NCBI RefSeq assembly: GCF_022376445.1
Contig: NW_025955057.1
Coordinates: forward strand, 1 to 64,000
Reading direction: 5' to 3'
Length of the DNA stretch: 64,000 bases
Origin: Fomitopsis serialis
Taxonomy: Eukaryota > Basidiomycota > Agaricomycetes > Polyporales > Fomitopsidaceae
This document shows, one piece after another, positions 1 through 12,259 of the stretch (position 1 is the stretch's first letter; each line of letters opens with the position of its first letter). Below the pieces are notes generated by a model, which saw nothing but the letters and a program-made list of their open reading frames with translations, was not told where the DNA came from and made no database searches. Position numbers and translations under genes: made by a program.

Positions 1-1061
1 GAGGTAGTCCTCGATCTGCGCGGAGTTGTCGACAACTTGAGTGAGCGTTTTGAGGCGCTCGACCGTAGGAGAGACGTCGACCTCTTCGGCCAACTTGAGG
101 GCGCGTTGCAGCCATTGCTGGCAGTTGCGCATAGGGCGCTTCTGCACAGGCGCACGCGTTTCGACGGTGCGGACTTTGCTGCCCGAAGGCGCGATGTCCA
201 CGACGTGGGACGTAGAGGGACCAGCCACAGACGCCTGCGAGGCGATGTGGGCGTGGTCGTGGCTGTTGCTGTGGCTGCCGCCGTCCTTCTGGGCACGGGT
301 CTTCTTGCCGCTGCGTTTACCGCGCTGCTTGCCCTTGCCCTTGTCGGCCTTCTCGCCGCTGCCGCTGCCGCCGTCATGGCGCTGCTGCTGCTGCTGGAAG
401 CTTGGCTCGCCTTGCTTTCGCTTGACGGCCGATATCTTCTTCGCGTCATGCGAAGAAGATGCCTTCTTGCCCGAGCCTTGCTCAAAGGCGAGGTTGGCAG
501 CGTGCCGGACATCCGAGATCTTGAGCTTCTTGACGTCCGTCGTTTGCAGCATGACCTGCACGACGTTGTCGTACCGCGACGGTAAAGCATTCAGGGCCAT
601 CATGGCCAGAAGCGCGTCGGGGAGCTTGATATCGTTGTCCTCGAGCCTCTCGACTGCGTCGATGATCTTGGCGAGGAAGGGAGCGGGGTGCTGATCAGCA
701 GGAACGCGCACAGTTGTCGCAGTCCTGAAGGACGCGTAGAGGTTGGCAGCGTTCTGCTTGCTGTACATTGTGGACAGCATGTCCCAGAGATCCTTCGCCG
801 AGTCGTTGTCTTTGACGATCTGAACGACCGAGGGACTGAGGCGCAGGCGTATCATGCCTTGCGCCTTCTCGTCCGCCTGGGTCCACGCAAGACCTCCTGA
901 CGGTTCCTGCCGCCCTCCTCGAGCGTCGGGTGCTCACCGAGAGTCTGTCCGATCATGAACCAGACTTCCTGGCTTTGGAGGTAGGACTTCATGGCCTCCG
1001 ACCACTTGGCATAGTTGGAGCCGTCCAGGACAGGGACCATGTTGAGGAGAGTGTTGGACAT
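1..1061 (-). pseudogene. Ty1/copia-type retrotransposon Gag, frameshifted and cut by the window edge
   Basis: Read on the minus strand, the protein opens with MSNTLLNMVPVLDGSNYAKW, the typical start of a Ty1/copia Gag (DUF4219/UBN2-like N terminus), which builds the virus-like particle of the element. A single-base slip at about 905-920 moves the frame. From about 910 down to base 1 the second frame stays open and carries the conserved Gag core (AWTQADEKAQGMIRLRLSPS, then DLWDMLSTMYSKQNAANLY), a Gln run, and a Lys/Gly/Ser-rich basic stretch. No protease or polymerase lies inside the window, because the frame leaves at base 1. The slip means this copy cannot make normal Gag. Family assignment is from motif recognition. 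Confidence 0.8.
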
Positions 1062-1550
1062 TGTGTGAGAGTTGTGTAGAACGGGGGAAGCGTTGAAGAG
1101 CTGCTTGACGAAGGCGACGTCAGCGCTCTGTCACACAACGGACTGCAGCCAAAAGGCGCTGTCCACACACATGGACTCAGTGTCCTCATGGGGTTTAGCA
1201 ACGACGTGAGTCGCGCTTGAGACCTGCAGCGTTTCCGCGCATAGTCTCCCCCTGGCTTCAAGCCCGTGAGGGCGATGCCGCAGGTAAGCCAGTGCGCACC
1301 GAGTCGCAGCCGTTAAGGCGCAGTACTCAGGCGTCGACCGGGGCTCATAACCTGTTCAGCAGACTAGGTCACACCGTTGGACTGCGCTCTAACTTACCTG
1401 CTTGAAGGTGTTGCTGTTAAGCTTGAGGTACACAAGTAGTTCCGGTGTTGGAAGTACTGGAGTGAGAGCTACGCTACTGGTGGGTCTTATATACATCTGA
1501 GAGACGCTGACTAATACTACTGTATAGTCCATTCCCACGCATGACTTGCT
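1062..1550 (-). other. Probable leader/LTR segment of the copia element
   Basis: This stretch lies directly upstream of gag and has no convincing coding frame. It contains a minus-strand TATA motif. LTR ends could not be fixed because the partner LTR is outside the window. Confidence 0.4.
1486..1493 (-). promoter_or_regulatory. TATA box of the putative copia LTR
   Basis: The minus strand reads TATATAAG here, about 425 bases upstream of the gag start. This fits an LTR promoter driving the element. Confidence 0.4.
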
Positions 1551-2434
1551 CTATGCGGTAAGTGCGGATCTAGCACGTGCAGTGTGATCCGGCCCGTGGA
1601 ACCCGGCGGCCCGGTGGGCGCCTATACGGTTCAACAGTCTGCTGTTATGACTCGTGGCTAAGGCTGACTTACTAGGATGGCTTGAACCAGCATCCGTGTC
1701 GGTTGACTCAGAAGACGAGACATCATCAACAGAGTCGGAGATGCTGGAATACTGAGGAGAGTCAGGACTCGGAACATCTGGTTCGTCTGCGATGGGATTT
1801 CGTAGGGGTGGCTTTGGCGGTACCACAGCTTCAATGATCTGAACATCTGAGTCGTCGTCATCACTAATTACCACGGTGAGCCTTGCTTTTTTACGGGGCA
1901 ATGCATGGCTGATGTCATTGTGTTCTGCATGTGTAGCAGTGCTAGACCGCTTGCTACCCGTGGATGCTTTCGGTCTTTGGTACAGTATATTTGTATGTAA
2001 GTACCTGTTGCCCCATGTTGTATCGAAATGACGCACCTCTTTGGAACTACGGCACCAGATAATTTTGCGGCCACAATGAGACGTTCAAGCCACGTCTTCC
2101 TAACGAATTCGCGATCGGAATCGGACATCTTCTTCACCACAAGCTTCATCACTGTGATCAGGTTACTGCACCGCTTCCCTCTCTCCCGAAAACGTAGTGG
2201 CTCATCAGGTTTTGCCTTGTAGGTCTCGAATGACACCTCCATGTTGCGATTGAAGGCGTACCATACTCCCTCCTCTGCCTCGTCTTCAGGGTCAAGGCCA
2301 AAGTGGTAGGTCGATTCGACTGGGTTCTCGGGCAGAGCCTTAGGAAGGTTGCCGAGCAATGCGGCGAGATGGTCAATGCGCGATATGAGTGTTGCCGATG
2401 GCCCAGTAGACTTGATTGTGTCCGAATCTTTCAT
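1551..2434 (-). CDS. Hypothetical two-exon protein, function unknown
   Basis: Exons run 2434-2037 and 1974-1551. The 62-nt intron (1975-2036) has a GTGCGT donor and an AAG acceptor and joins the two frames in phase; the start is the first Met, MKDSDTIKSTG. The predicted protein of about 273 residues has a globular N-terminal half with conserved-looking Trp and Arg (EEGVWYAFNRNMEVSF; TWLERLIVAAKLSG). Its C-terminal half is disordered, with a basic patch (PRKKARLT) followed by an acidic Ser/Asp tail (ISDDDDSDVQIIEAV), as in many nuclear proteins. I do not recognise the family. It sits between a copia fragment and a housekeeping gene and may itself be transposon-associated. Confidence 0.5.
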
Positions 2435-2996
2435 GGTTTGTTGCCCAGTAGACTAGTGATTGTGCACGAGTTTCATCCAGACGAGAATACAGGATTTATT
2501 ATCTCGCTACTGTACAGTTCTACTGGCCACAACTCGGCTGTCTATGACTGCACCCCTCGTATTCGCCGCTTTGGGCAGCTGTCACTAAATATTGGATTGT
2601 CACACGTCACGAAGCCGCGGTCAATAACCTCCTGGCATGTGGCGGGTGTCACACCCCCTGAGGCCGTCTCTACAGTACACAGAGGTACAGTAGTGCAGTA
2701 CTCAGTGCCTGCCCTCAGTGCATAGAGCCAAAGAAATACCACGAGGGTTTAAACGTTTACGTTGTACCTCAAAATCTCGACATAAGCGAGTCGGCATGAG
2801 GTTGAACGAAAGTGTTAACCTGGTAAGTCGGGAAAGATCGCGAGCTCTTGATTGCACGCTTGAGCATGGAAAGCTTGGATGAGTCGTATGGCCGCAGTCC
2901 GATGCAAAGTTGGCTCGCGCACGTTTTGAATCAAATGAGAGAAACAGCAGATGCTACGATGATATGGTAGTTATCCCGCGACTCACATTATACCGT
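2435..2996. other. Intergenic, no feature recognised
   Basis: No frame with coding character or splice support was seen here. It separates two minus-strand genes and should hold the promoter of the hypothetical gene at 1551-2434 and the 3' end of the uS10m transcript. Confidence 0.5.
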
Positions 2997-3738
2997 CTAC
3001 GAGGCCTTTTCTGGAGGCTCTACTTGTTCCCTACCCTCCACCGCCGCCAACTCCTGCTGCACAATCTTCTCTCCCAGCGCCTTGACCTGATCTGAGCTCG
3101 TCGGCCCTCCAAGCCGCATTTGGCCCATAACCGCATCGAACTGCTTTCGCCCGATGCTCACCGGCGCTCGATGCCACCGCACGACCCGGATACCAACGCC
3201 AGCCATGGTATGCTCCTCGAGGTACTTCGCCCAGCGGTCGACGACCTCCATGTCCGCGTCCCACGCCTTGATGAGCCGCTTGTGCGTGCGACGCTCGAAG
3301 TTCTCCTGTGATTTCTTGTGCGCGAAAGGGCCGCGGATCACCGTCCAGAGTGTGCGCTTCGTCGGAAGAGGGACCGTTTTAGATATGGGTATACCGAGTG
3401 CGGCGGCGGCGTGAGCGCTGAAGTGCGTGAACTCGTTAAGGAGGTCGAGGTGGTAGGAGCGGAAGTGGATAAGTGCGACGGGCACGCCGTGCGTTTTGGG
3501 ATGGTAGTGAGGCGCAAAGAGCGCGCGACCACGCACAACAACCGATGAGTATGCCCGCTCGGCTGGATCCTGGCCTGCGGACACCGCCGTTCTGCAGGTC
3601 GTCAGCGGTGTCTCACAGGAATGAGTCTGGATGTACGACTCACGGAGAGGTGGTGTTGGTGGCAGCGGCGGCGGTGCTGTTAAAGCGCACCATACGCTGG
3701 GCTCTTCGCCATGCAGCCTTGCAGGAGTTGGCAAACAT
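2997..3738 (-). CDS. RSM10: Mitochondrial small-subunit ribosomal protein uS10m (Rsm10)
   Basis: Nuclear gene for the S10 protein of the mitochondrial 30S-like subunit, which binds the head of the small subunit. Exon 1 is 3738-3644, a 52-nt intron (3592-3643) has GTGAGT donor, GCTGAC branch and CAG acceptor, and exon 2 is 3591-2997, giving about 229 residues. The chosen start yields a classic mitochondrial presequence: about 30 residues rich in Arg, Ala and Ser with no acids (MFANSCKAAWRRAQRMVRFN). The body carries the uS10 signature, including HFRSYHLDLLNEFTHFSAHA, a Lys/Arg-rich loop around KKSQENFERRTHKR, and VGIRVVRWHRAPV. A longer unspliced frame upstream exists but would add an acidic, non-homologous N terminus. 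Confidence 0.9.
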
Positions 3739-5703
3739 GGCCCGTCTTCGTCGTCGTCGTCGTAGCGGGAGGCGTGAGCGGGCGACTTCACGTAAGTTAG
3801 AAAGGTCGCTTCCGCATTTGGCAAGTCTGCATGTACGATCACATTTCCCGCAGGCGCCCTGTTCGTAGCTTCACTCTGGCCATGGCGCGGAACGACGGAC
3901 GCAATGATCTCTACCCTCAGCTCCTCCGTCGAATGGTCGAGCATGGAGAGTACGACAGGTGCGCAGACTTTGCCAACCACATTCACATATCATCACGTGT
4001 CTCGCCTGCAGACTATTCTGGGTGCTCACCCAGAAGTTGAACGAGTCTGGATGGCTGGATGACTTTCGAGACAAGAGCAAAGGTAATCTCCAGCTTGGAA
4101 ATATCAGCCGCAACATATAACATAGTCCGTTTAGAAATGACCCGTAATGCGGACAAAATGTCGGTGGAGACGATTATCACCCAACTCCGGCCACAAGCAG
4201 AAGGTAACGTCCAGTGCGATCCTAGTAGCAAGAACGTGTCAACAGCGAGGTCACCAGCATCTATAGCACCCAAAGTGAAGCTCGAGGTCTTGACAATGAT
4301 CCGGCAGTACCTGGAGAAGCAAGTTGAAGGCTGACGCAGACATCATCCCGACCATCCGCGGAGCTTGGACCAGCAAATACATCTCTTGACTCGTTCATCG
4401 TGCGCTGTATTCGTAATTGGATCCGTTGCTTGATTTTGAAATGACTCGTACTGCCGCAGCTATTGTCCGCATGTCTATTTCGTGCCTCGGCCTTCGTTCA
4501 ATGTTCTCGAAAAACGACCTATTCTTTTCGTTCGCCGGTCTCTTGCGACTGAGTCATGGACGCCCTTCTACTGATCCTGCATTTCCCGACCCCCGTCTAG
4601 ATTGTGCTTTCAGACATAACCATAAACCACAGAAGGCTTGCACAGTCCATCGGTCGGCCACGTCCGATCTTGACTCGTCGGTCAACGTGGCTATGTATGT
4701 CATTTCATAACCTGTCCACCGCAGCACAAGCACAGGTATCCATCTTTACGCCCTCATTGAATGGTGTGGCTCTGATGCGCAGTGCAGAACAAGGGACTCG
4801 AGACTAGTCGTTGCCACAATGGCAGTGCCAGTGGTAAGGTTGCCTACGAAGAGGCCTGACAGTGGACCCAAGAGTACAATCTCACGAACAAGAACCAGCT
4901 GTCATTCGTTGAATCGCATGTAATTGCGTCGGACCACACAGTGTCGCTGCAGGTAGGCGGCACCACGGGCTCACAGTACTCCCAATGATGTCCGGATCCA
5001 ATTTCCACAGCCATACTGATGTAGTGGCACTGAGCCCGCAGATGCGACCATTGCATGGAGATACTTGACGGGCAGAAATAATACCCACGAGGTGCGTGTG
5101 TGCTACTATAGCCTCTCAGAGCGCTTTCAATGACCCCTGCGCAGTAAGTTCCGATGACTCGCATAACACGAGTATCTTGTATGTGCCCAAGCTCCGAGTC
5201 AGAGACTGCAGTTGCTCTGCCAATGGCACATCTCAACACTCGATGATGGACATGGAACACATGGCTGCAACAATCCTCACGGGCGTCTTGAGGTGCTGTC
5301 ATCAAATTGAGAGTTGTCTCTGAACCCTACGCAAACGCATCCGGCAGTCTGCTCCGCAGCAAAGCCGCGAAGGCAGGCAGAACCGAACAACGTTCGACCT
5401 GATGTATCTGGCCCACGCAGTGTTGAAAAGACACTGTTTGTACCGCAACTCGAAGCATTGCGGTCTACTCTGGTCCAGTGACTGACATTGACAGGCTGTA
5501 CGCTTGATAGGACTGGGTGAACGTCAGACACTACTATATATTCCGGGGTGGGATCCATACATTCCGTCCATCGACCTTCGACCGACTCATCTGCACTCAT
5601 CTTTGACGACTTGTGAGTGCACACCGTTAAGTACATCGTCACTTCCACCTAATCACAGACCTTGGTGCCCCGTCGCAGGACGCAAAGACGACGTAAAGCA
5701 CCG
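3739..5703. other. Intergenic, no gene recognised
   Basis: Two kilobases between uS10m and the first F-box gene. Several short frames exist on both strands, but none has splice support, family motifs or biased codon use. It should contain the uS10m promoter at its left end and that of the F-box gene at its right. Confidence 0.45.
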
Positions 5704-7129
5704 ATGCTCGACGAGCTGCACAACCGCAACTTGAAGCCTCTTCCGCTCGCCCGCATTCCTATCGAGGTCTGCGAGGAGATCATTGACCTCATTGCCTTCT
5801 GGGCATTAACCCACGGAGGCGGAGGCGTGGACTACGGGATGTATTACGCGACCGAATGGCGTTTCGCGCTGATCGCCTGTGCGTTCGTCTGCAAGGCCTG
5901 GCATACCCGCAGCATGTACCACTTGCACTCGTCGGTCTGGCTGACAAACCGGGACAGCGTGGAGTTCCTTTTCAAGCGCCTTGTTCATGACCCAGAGCTT
6001 CATACAGCCATCAAGCATATCATCATCCGCGGTCCGGCTCAGCATGGTCTCGAACCGTTTGGTGGGATCCCTCACTTTTCGACATTCATAGCGAGGCTCG
6101 CCAGGCAGCTACCCAACGTACGGACCCTCCGCCTTTGCCGTGCCGCCTGGACGACGGGATCAATACATGCAGAGAGTATCAAGTACCTCTCTGTATATAC
6201 CTCCGTAACGCAGATCCGGCTTCGTGACGTGGCGTTTACGATGGCGTCGCAATTCAGAGCGTTGCTCTCGGCCCTCCCGAACCTCCAGTACATCAGTTGT
6301 ACTGATGTAAGCTGTCGTCAGCGGCAGCTCATCGTACCATTCCCCAGCATCGACTCCGTGGCACACAGACATGTACGCGAACTGGTCGTGTACAATACCG
6401 ACGACGAGCTCGTCGATGTCCTGACGAAGCTAAGCACAATCGCGCCAACAGTGGAGAAGCTGTTGCACCATGACTGGTTGTCGATGACTGCGCCGAACAC
6501 CAATAGGCAATGCCAGTGGCTGCTCGATGCATATGGTGCATCTCTTCGTGACGTTGAGGTTATCTCTCCAAATGGTGAGCCTCGTTCATTTGGTCATTAG
6601 CTCCTTGGCTAACATGGACACCTCTTCGTCAGAATCACGCATCGACTTCTCTTGCCAATCGCTGTTGGTGAATCTCTCCGTCCAATTACCTTACAAAGAA
6701 TATCCGGACTTCACCAGGGTCTCTGCTATCCTCTCCACGATCACATCCAGCGTATTCTCTCAAGCCCACTTCCGGTTCAACCACCATAGACTCAACGACA
6801 AGTCGAATCAGTGGGCGATGGCGTTCCTTGATCACATGAAACACACCGACGCCCTTCCGCTCATCGACAAGATCTTGTCACGACCGAACTTCGCCTCCAT
6901 CCCAAGGGGCGGGATCTGTTTCGAAATCAGGATGTCGGATCCGCGCCATGCGCACGTAACTGCGCTTCAGAGAGACGAGGAATACTGGTCCCATATACTG
7001 TCCGAGAGAATGCCGCGATCGGCTGCCCGCGGGATCTTCGACTACGTCTTGTGCGTATAATATCTGTGTGGCGTATCATCATTACGAGCGCAACTGACGA
7101 TGTGACGAATCCACAGAACATCGGATTGA
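5704..7129 (+). CDS. F-box-like / leucine-rich repeat protein, paralogue 1
   Basis: Probable substrate-recognition subunit of an SCF ubiquitin ligase. The model joins 5704-6574, 6633-7050 and 7117-7129 (58- and 66-nt introns), about 433 residues. The first in-frame ATG is 5704. An F-box-like helix follows (LARIPIEVCEEIIDLIAFWA), then the CAFVCKAWHTRSMYHLHSSVW element usual in basidiomycete F-box proteins, then degenerate LRR strands (QLPNVRTLRLCRA, SVTQIRLRDVAF, ALPNLQYISC). Domain order, length and two intron positions match the gene at 7688-9352, so the pair is a tandem duplication. Its C terminus is much shorter than the neighbour's: the last exon ends after a few residues, so that end is less certain. 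Confidence 0.75.
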
Positions 7130-7687
7130 ACGGTGCCTCGTCATGGACGCGGGATGTCTTGGATTCAAAGACTCGGGCATCAGGGACGGTCCACGTAGGG
7201 GTATGCCGCATACGAAGGGCAAGGGATTGCCTATGTGAGGATACTCGTTCACAGGACTGAACCCTCTTTCCATGTTTGTCACCTATCTGCTGGTCTGTCT
7301 GTCCAGATTGTTACTATGTAGTAGCTGGTTTGGGGATACCCCATTGAATGCTGCGCAGGTCGACGCTGGATTATGGGCGCCCGGCGATTCCCGGTGCTCG
7401 TTCCGTACGTTCAAACTTCAGCTTCACTGGCAACTGAGTACTGATCTCCGAGTCTCGAGTGATGTTGTAGGACCGGCTCGATGTTGTGCTCAGATGCAGG
7501 GGCACGAAGCTCCGCAGCTGTGAAATACAGCTTCAAGTGTCTCATTACCAATTAACCATATACACGCGTTCACCGTGCTCTAATTGAGTTTCATTTAAGG
7601 TATGCTTCTCGATGTCTCCCTGTATATTATAGCCCGCATTCTGCTAGGATCTCTGCACAGTCCAACCACCCGTCCTCCCCACCGGTC
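7130..7687. other. Spacer between tandem F-box genes
   Basis: No coding signal seen. It must hold the promoter of the second F-box gene. A TATAT-like sequence near 7620 is the only promoter-like element noticed. Confidence 0.45.
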
Positions 7688-9352
7688 ATGTCTAGGTGAG
7701 TTTGAACGGAAATCAATTATGCTGGTATAGCTCATTCTGGTTCAGCGGTGCTACTTCCGTACGACGCCGTGCGATGATGGGTCTACCAAGCCGTACCACG
7801 CACAGGGGGAGCAAACACGACGTCCAACCGAAGTCACGCCTTCCAATTGAAGTATACGAGGAGGTCATCGACTGCATAGCGTCGCGAGCTTCGTTTCCCG
7901 AGATCGACACATCGATAGCCCAAGACGACGCTGACATGCCAGTGTCCGATCAACCACAATTGTCCTGGCGAGCCACGCTCGTTGCCTGCGCATTCGTATG
8001 CCGAGTTTGGCGTATCCGCGCCTTGTTCCATCTCAACAGGGACGTCTGGTTGCCATCCCGCAAGCACGTCGTTTCGCTTTCGAGACACCTGCGCCGGCAT
8101 CCTGATCGGCAGGCCCCTATTGAACACGTCTTCATCGTCAAATCATCTGCAGACCACCTGTCTACGTTCGCGATGATGCTCGCGCGACAGCTCCCAAGCT
8201 TGCGATCACTGACGCTGGTCGACGTCGACTTCCGGACAGCCCGCTCTCTACACGCGGGCAGCATCAGGCATCTCTCTGCGTATCCCAACATGACGCGCCT
8301 CGAGCTTCGCTTTGTGGCGTTTGAAACGGCCTCCCAATTTGCCTCTCTGCTGTTGGCCCTTCCGCATCTCCGGTACCTCGCCTGTCACACTGTCTTCTGT
8401 CTAGACGACCAGCGCGTCATGTCGTCGTCCAGACTGCCTCATAAAAACCAGTGCGAGATCGTTGTGTTCGACTCTTCCGATGAGATAGTCGATGCCTTGG
8501 CCACGCTCAGCACGATCCTTTTGGCTAGAAAGTTGACATATGCTTCTCCGACTCGCGAAAGGCACATTCAACAAGGGCAGCAGCTGCTAGACGCTTATGG
8601 TCCGAGTCTTTGTGATGTCCGGATTGATGTACCGGAACTCGGTATTCGTGAGAAACTCGATATGGGTCACACCAACTGTAAGCATCCGACCTTTCATCAA
8701 TGAGACCTCGTCTAATTAGTGGCCCACTCTTTAGTAGACATCTGCATTGACCTGTCTCGTCAAACTAGCTTGATGGAGCTATACATTGATTGTCCGCTTT
8801 CCGCCGCGGCCGAAGGCCCGCATTACAGCTCGATCGCCGAGATCCTCTCCTCAATCTCATCTCACACTATATCCCAAGTGCACATTTGTTTCAGCTACTA
8901 CAAGAGGCCGAAGGTGGTCAACACATGTATTTCAAATCTCAAATCACACATTATGTCCAGGCGGGATGATCTCAAGTGTCTCGACGATGCCCTGTCCAGC
9001 ACGGCATTCGCGAATATACCCGCAAGGGGCATCCGTCTCGAGTTGAAGATGCGACCTACGGAGCATTTCAGCATTGCTGTGCAAGAAAGGTTGGAGAAGT
9101 TTTGGAAACGGGTGCATCTCCAGAGGATGCCGCGATTGGCTGCCCTTGGCATCCTGGACTGCTTTTTGTGCGTGCTCTATCTGCAGATACAAGTACCAAC
9201 TGACGGGTTGTTGATGTGTGTGCAGAACAATAGTCGGGTCGCCTCTGACAAATTCGGATGAAGAATCGGACTGGCCAGTGTTGAAGATTAAGACAAATCC
9301 TTCAGTCTACGCATTGTGTTCATCGGTCTCATATATTCTAGATAGAGATTAA
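7688..9352 (+). CDS. F-box-like / leucine-rich repeat protein, paralogue 2
   Basis: Tandem paralogue of the gene at 5704-7129, about 504 residues. The exon model is 7688-7695, 7746-8677, 8720-9167 and 9226-9352, with introns of 50, 42 and 58 nt. Exon 1 is only 8 nt (Met-Ser plus two bases) and restores a frame with an upstream ATG. F-box-like helix: RLPIEVYEEVIDCIASRA. It is followed by LVACAFVCRVWRIRALFHL and LRR-like strands (QLPSLRSLTLVDVDF, NMTRLELRFVAF, ALPHLRYLACH). The last exon adds an acidic-then-hydrophobic tail absent from paralogue 1. Such F-box families are strongly expanded in agaricomycetes and evolve fast; substrates cannot be guessed. Confidence 0.78.
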
Positions 9353-9949
9353 TTGTGGGCAATAGATGTATTGAGCAGGGGATTCGGAACGATGTTGTGT
9401 CACTGGGCGCCACTTGCTTTACCAAATGCGGTCTATTGCCACACTCCGTGGTTGTGGAGACCTTACGGCCGGCTACTAACAATATAACTCTGAATGTTTT
9501 GTGGCTGAACCAACTACACATACCTCCCAAAAGTTGAGTGAGGAACTCTATGGCCCGAACACGGCATGTTACAGTCAGGGGTCATTTGAAGTGTCATGCC
9601 AAATGCACGTTGACTTCAAGCACACCCATCATCGGCCTCAATAAGTATCCAATATTCAATGCCCGTGCCACTGGCAGAAGAGCCGCCCGCTCGGCAGGTA
9701 GGTAAGGGAGGGTAAGGGAGTTGTCCGTGTACTTAGTTTGCCTACTTGCGCGTGGCGTCCCGCGCGTCGAGCATGTCTATGAACGCTCCTCCTCCTCCTC
9801 TGGTGAAAGGCGACGCCGTCCCAGTCAGTTCTACTAGTACATACCCGGTCAGAGAAACCCGGACAAAGGAAGTACTTATACATGATACTCATCGCTGCAG
9901 CAGTGTGGGCGGCGAAGGTTCAAGGAAGTGTCGGAACCTACTCAGTACT
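9353..9949. other. Intergenic, nothing recognised
   Basis: Gap between the F-box pair and the left end of the duplicated aldo-keto reductase segment. No supported frame or repeat was found. Confidence 0.45.
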
Positions 9950-10293
9950 CTCGAGAAGTGACCATCGGAGTCTTCAAGTTGCAGTTTGAAAGATCTACGG
10001 ACGGTGTCGGTCACGTGGGCGCCACCGGAGCCCTCAATGGATTTTCGAGGATTGTAAGCTGGAGGAGACTTTGTAACTTGTTTCAGAGAGTGCCTTTCTG
10101 GTGCATCGTATAGCAGTCTGTATCTACCCACCGTCGGTAGCAAGGCAAGAAATGGATTATCCGAAGCGTACAAGGTTCACTTCGGCTGGGATGCGCAGTA
10201 CACATGATCAATATGCTGGCCCCCACTCTCCTCCGACTCGTCGTTCCTCGTTCCCACTTAGTAGTCACCATGACGCACACACCCTTCTCGGCA

Positions 10294-10299
10294 TATATA
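10294..10299 (+). promoter_or_regulatory. TATA box of aldo-keto reductase copy A
   Basis: TATATA about 95 bases upstream of the ATG. The same motif and context occur upstream of copy B (about 29219-29226, minus strand). Confidence 0.5.
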
Positions 10300-10392
10300 C
10301 ATTGACAGCACTTATACTTATTAGCAGTTGACCTCAACCTTCATCTCCTCCACCCACTATCCTGCGCGTAGTACTCCCCGTCTACCATCGAG

Positions 10393-12259
10393 ATGTCTGT
10401 CGCAAAGAGGTCCATGCCATATGGTGAGCATCCTGTTCTCTGTTTGCATCTTCCGTCTCAGTTTCTGACGCGTCCGATGTCGGCAGTCCGCCTGGGCAAG
10501 TCTGGCCTGAAGGTGTCGAAGATCATCCTGGGATGTATGTCGTACGGCCACAAGGGCTGGAGAGAATGGGTCATTGACGATCAGGAGGAGGTCAGCAAGC
10601 ACATAAAATACGCGTGAGCCCTTCACTTGACCTGCTGCATCGCGCCCTTCGACGAACGCGGACGACAGCTACGACCACGGCATCCAGACCTTCGATACGG
10701 CAAATGTACGTCCATTCCTTGCGCATCTCGCGCATACCTACGGCTGACGCGGACTCGCTCTCAAGATGTACTCGAACGGCTGCTCCGAGGTCATGCTCGG
10801 CAAGGCTATCAAGGAGCTGAACCTGCCCCGCGAGGAGCTCGTCATTCTCACCAAGGTCAGCCCATCCCACTCACAAGCCTGTCGCTCCGCTGACGATGCG
10901 TAGGTGTGGTTCCCAATCGCACCAAAATTCGGCATGGACGTGACGCTAGCGACTGCGGCGGACCACGGCATCATCAACCAGAAGGGTCTGAACCGCAAGG
11001 TGCGATTCATCGTTCGGGCTTACTTAGATGGCGTGCATATAGTGACATGGTGTGCTTCCAGCATATCTTTGACTCCATCAAGAAGAGCCTCGAGCGTCTG
11101 CAGCTCGACTACGTCGACGTACTCCAGTGTACGTCTCGAGGCGCGGCAAACCGCTTGGTTTCTTTGATGTTGACATATGCTCCTACCAGGCCATCGTTTC
11201 GACTACGATACGCCGATCGAGGAAACGGTTAGTGGATGCCGTATCAGCGGATCCGAACCCACTCTGACCATCCGCAGATGCAAGCCCTCCACGACGTCGT
11301 GCAGGCCGGGTACGCCCGATACATTGGCATGAGCTCGTGCCATGCCTACCAGTGTATGTATCCGTTCTGACGGCACCTCACCCCGCGATGCTGACGAAAC
11401 ATAGTCCACGCCATGCAGAGTGCGCACCCCCGCCTTGCTTTCAAAAAGAACACATCTCGACGCTGACACCGTACTCGCGCCGACAGACTACGCCATCCAG
11501 CACAAGCTCACACCGTTCATCTCCATGCAGAACCACCACAGCCTCGTCTACCGCGAGGAAGAGCGCGAGATGTTCCCCACACTCAAGGTGCCGTCTCCCC
11601 GCGCCGGCTCTCCTGCGTCCCTTCGGTCTGACAGTCTGCGGGCAGATGTTCGGCGTCGGCGCGATCCCGTGGTCGCCCCTCGGCCGCGGCATCCTCACTC
11701 GCCCACTCGCCGCGCAGACGAAGCGCGGAGAGACCGACGCGTCAGTGCCGCTTCCTCTTCCCGCAGTCGCTCGTGCTCATCTGGCCGTCCTGCAGCTTCA
11801 CGGGCCCGTACAAGACGTGGGCGGGCACCGCCGACATCGTCACCCGGTACGTTGCTCCGCCGCAAACATGCTGTTCCTCGCTGATGCCGGTGTCCTTGTT
11901 GATGCGGGTATGCAGGGTGGAGGAACTCGCGGGCAAGAAGGGGGTGAGCATGGCCCAGGTTGCGCTTGCGTGGAGCTTGGCGAAGGACGGTGAGTGCCCG
12001 TGGAGTCGGGCGGCGCGTTCGTGGTGTTGATGTGAACGCGCGTTCTGCGTTGCAGATGTGACGGCGCCCATCGTGGGCACGACGAGCCTCAAGAACCTCG
12101 AGGAGCTCATCGGTGCGCCCCAGTCCCCATTTGCGTCTGCGTCTTTGAGGTGCTGACAGTGCTTGACGGACAGACGCGCTGGACGTCGAGCTGACTCCGG
12201 ACGACATCAAGTACCTCGAGGAGGCGTACAAGCCGATCGCAGTGTATGGCCACTCGTAA
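10393..12259 (+). CDS. Aldo/keto reductase (NADPH-dependent oxidoreductase), copy A
   Basis: Reduces aldehydes or ketones with NADPH on a TIM-barrel fold. Splice signals define about 15 exons and 14 introns, giving about 346 residues, usual for the family. The catalytic tetrad is visible: Asp62 and Tyr67 (FDTANMYSN), Lys95 (VILTK) and His151 (DVLQCHRFD). SPLGRGILTRP fits the cofactor-binding part of the barrel, and GTTSLKNLEELIDALDVELT the C-terminal NADPH-binding motif. It begins MSVAKRSMPY, spliced to VRLGKSGLKVSKIILGCMSY, and ends YGHS. It resembles the aryl-alcohol / norsolorinic-acid reductase-like AKRs of fungi. Substrate unknown. A near-identical inverted copy lies at 27264-29119. Confidence 0.88.

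Noticed and set aside
1225..1260. Purine-rich GGGGGAGAC on the minus strand upstream of gag as a polypurine tract and LTR start
   Set aside because: It lies between a TATA-like motif and gag, the wrong place for a 3' polypurine tract, and no LTR pair is available to test it.
4844..5305. Possible remnant of a copia RNase H region
   Set aside because: Length and position were suggestive, but neither strand gave the family's conserved motifs.
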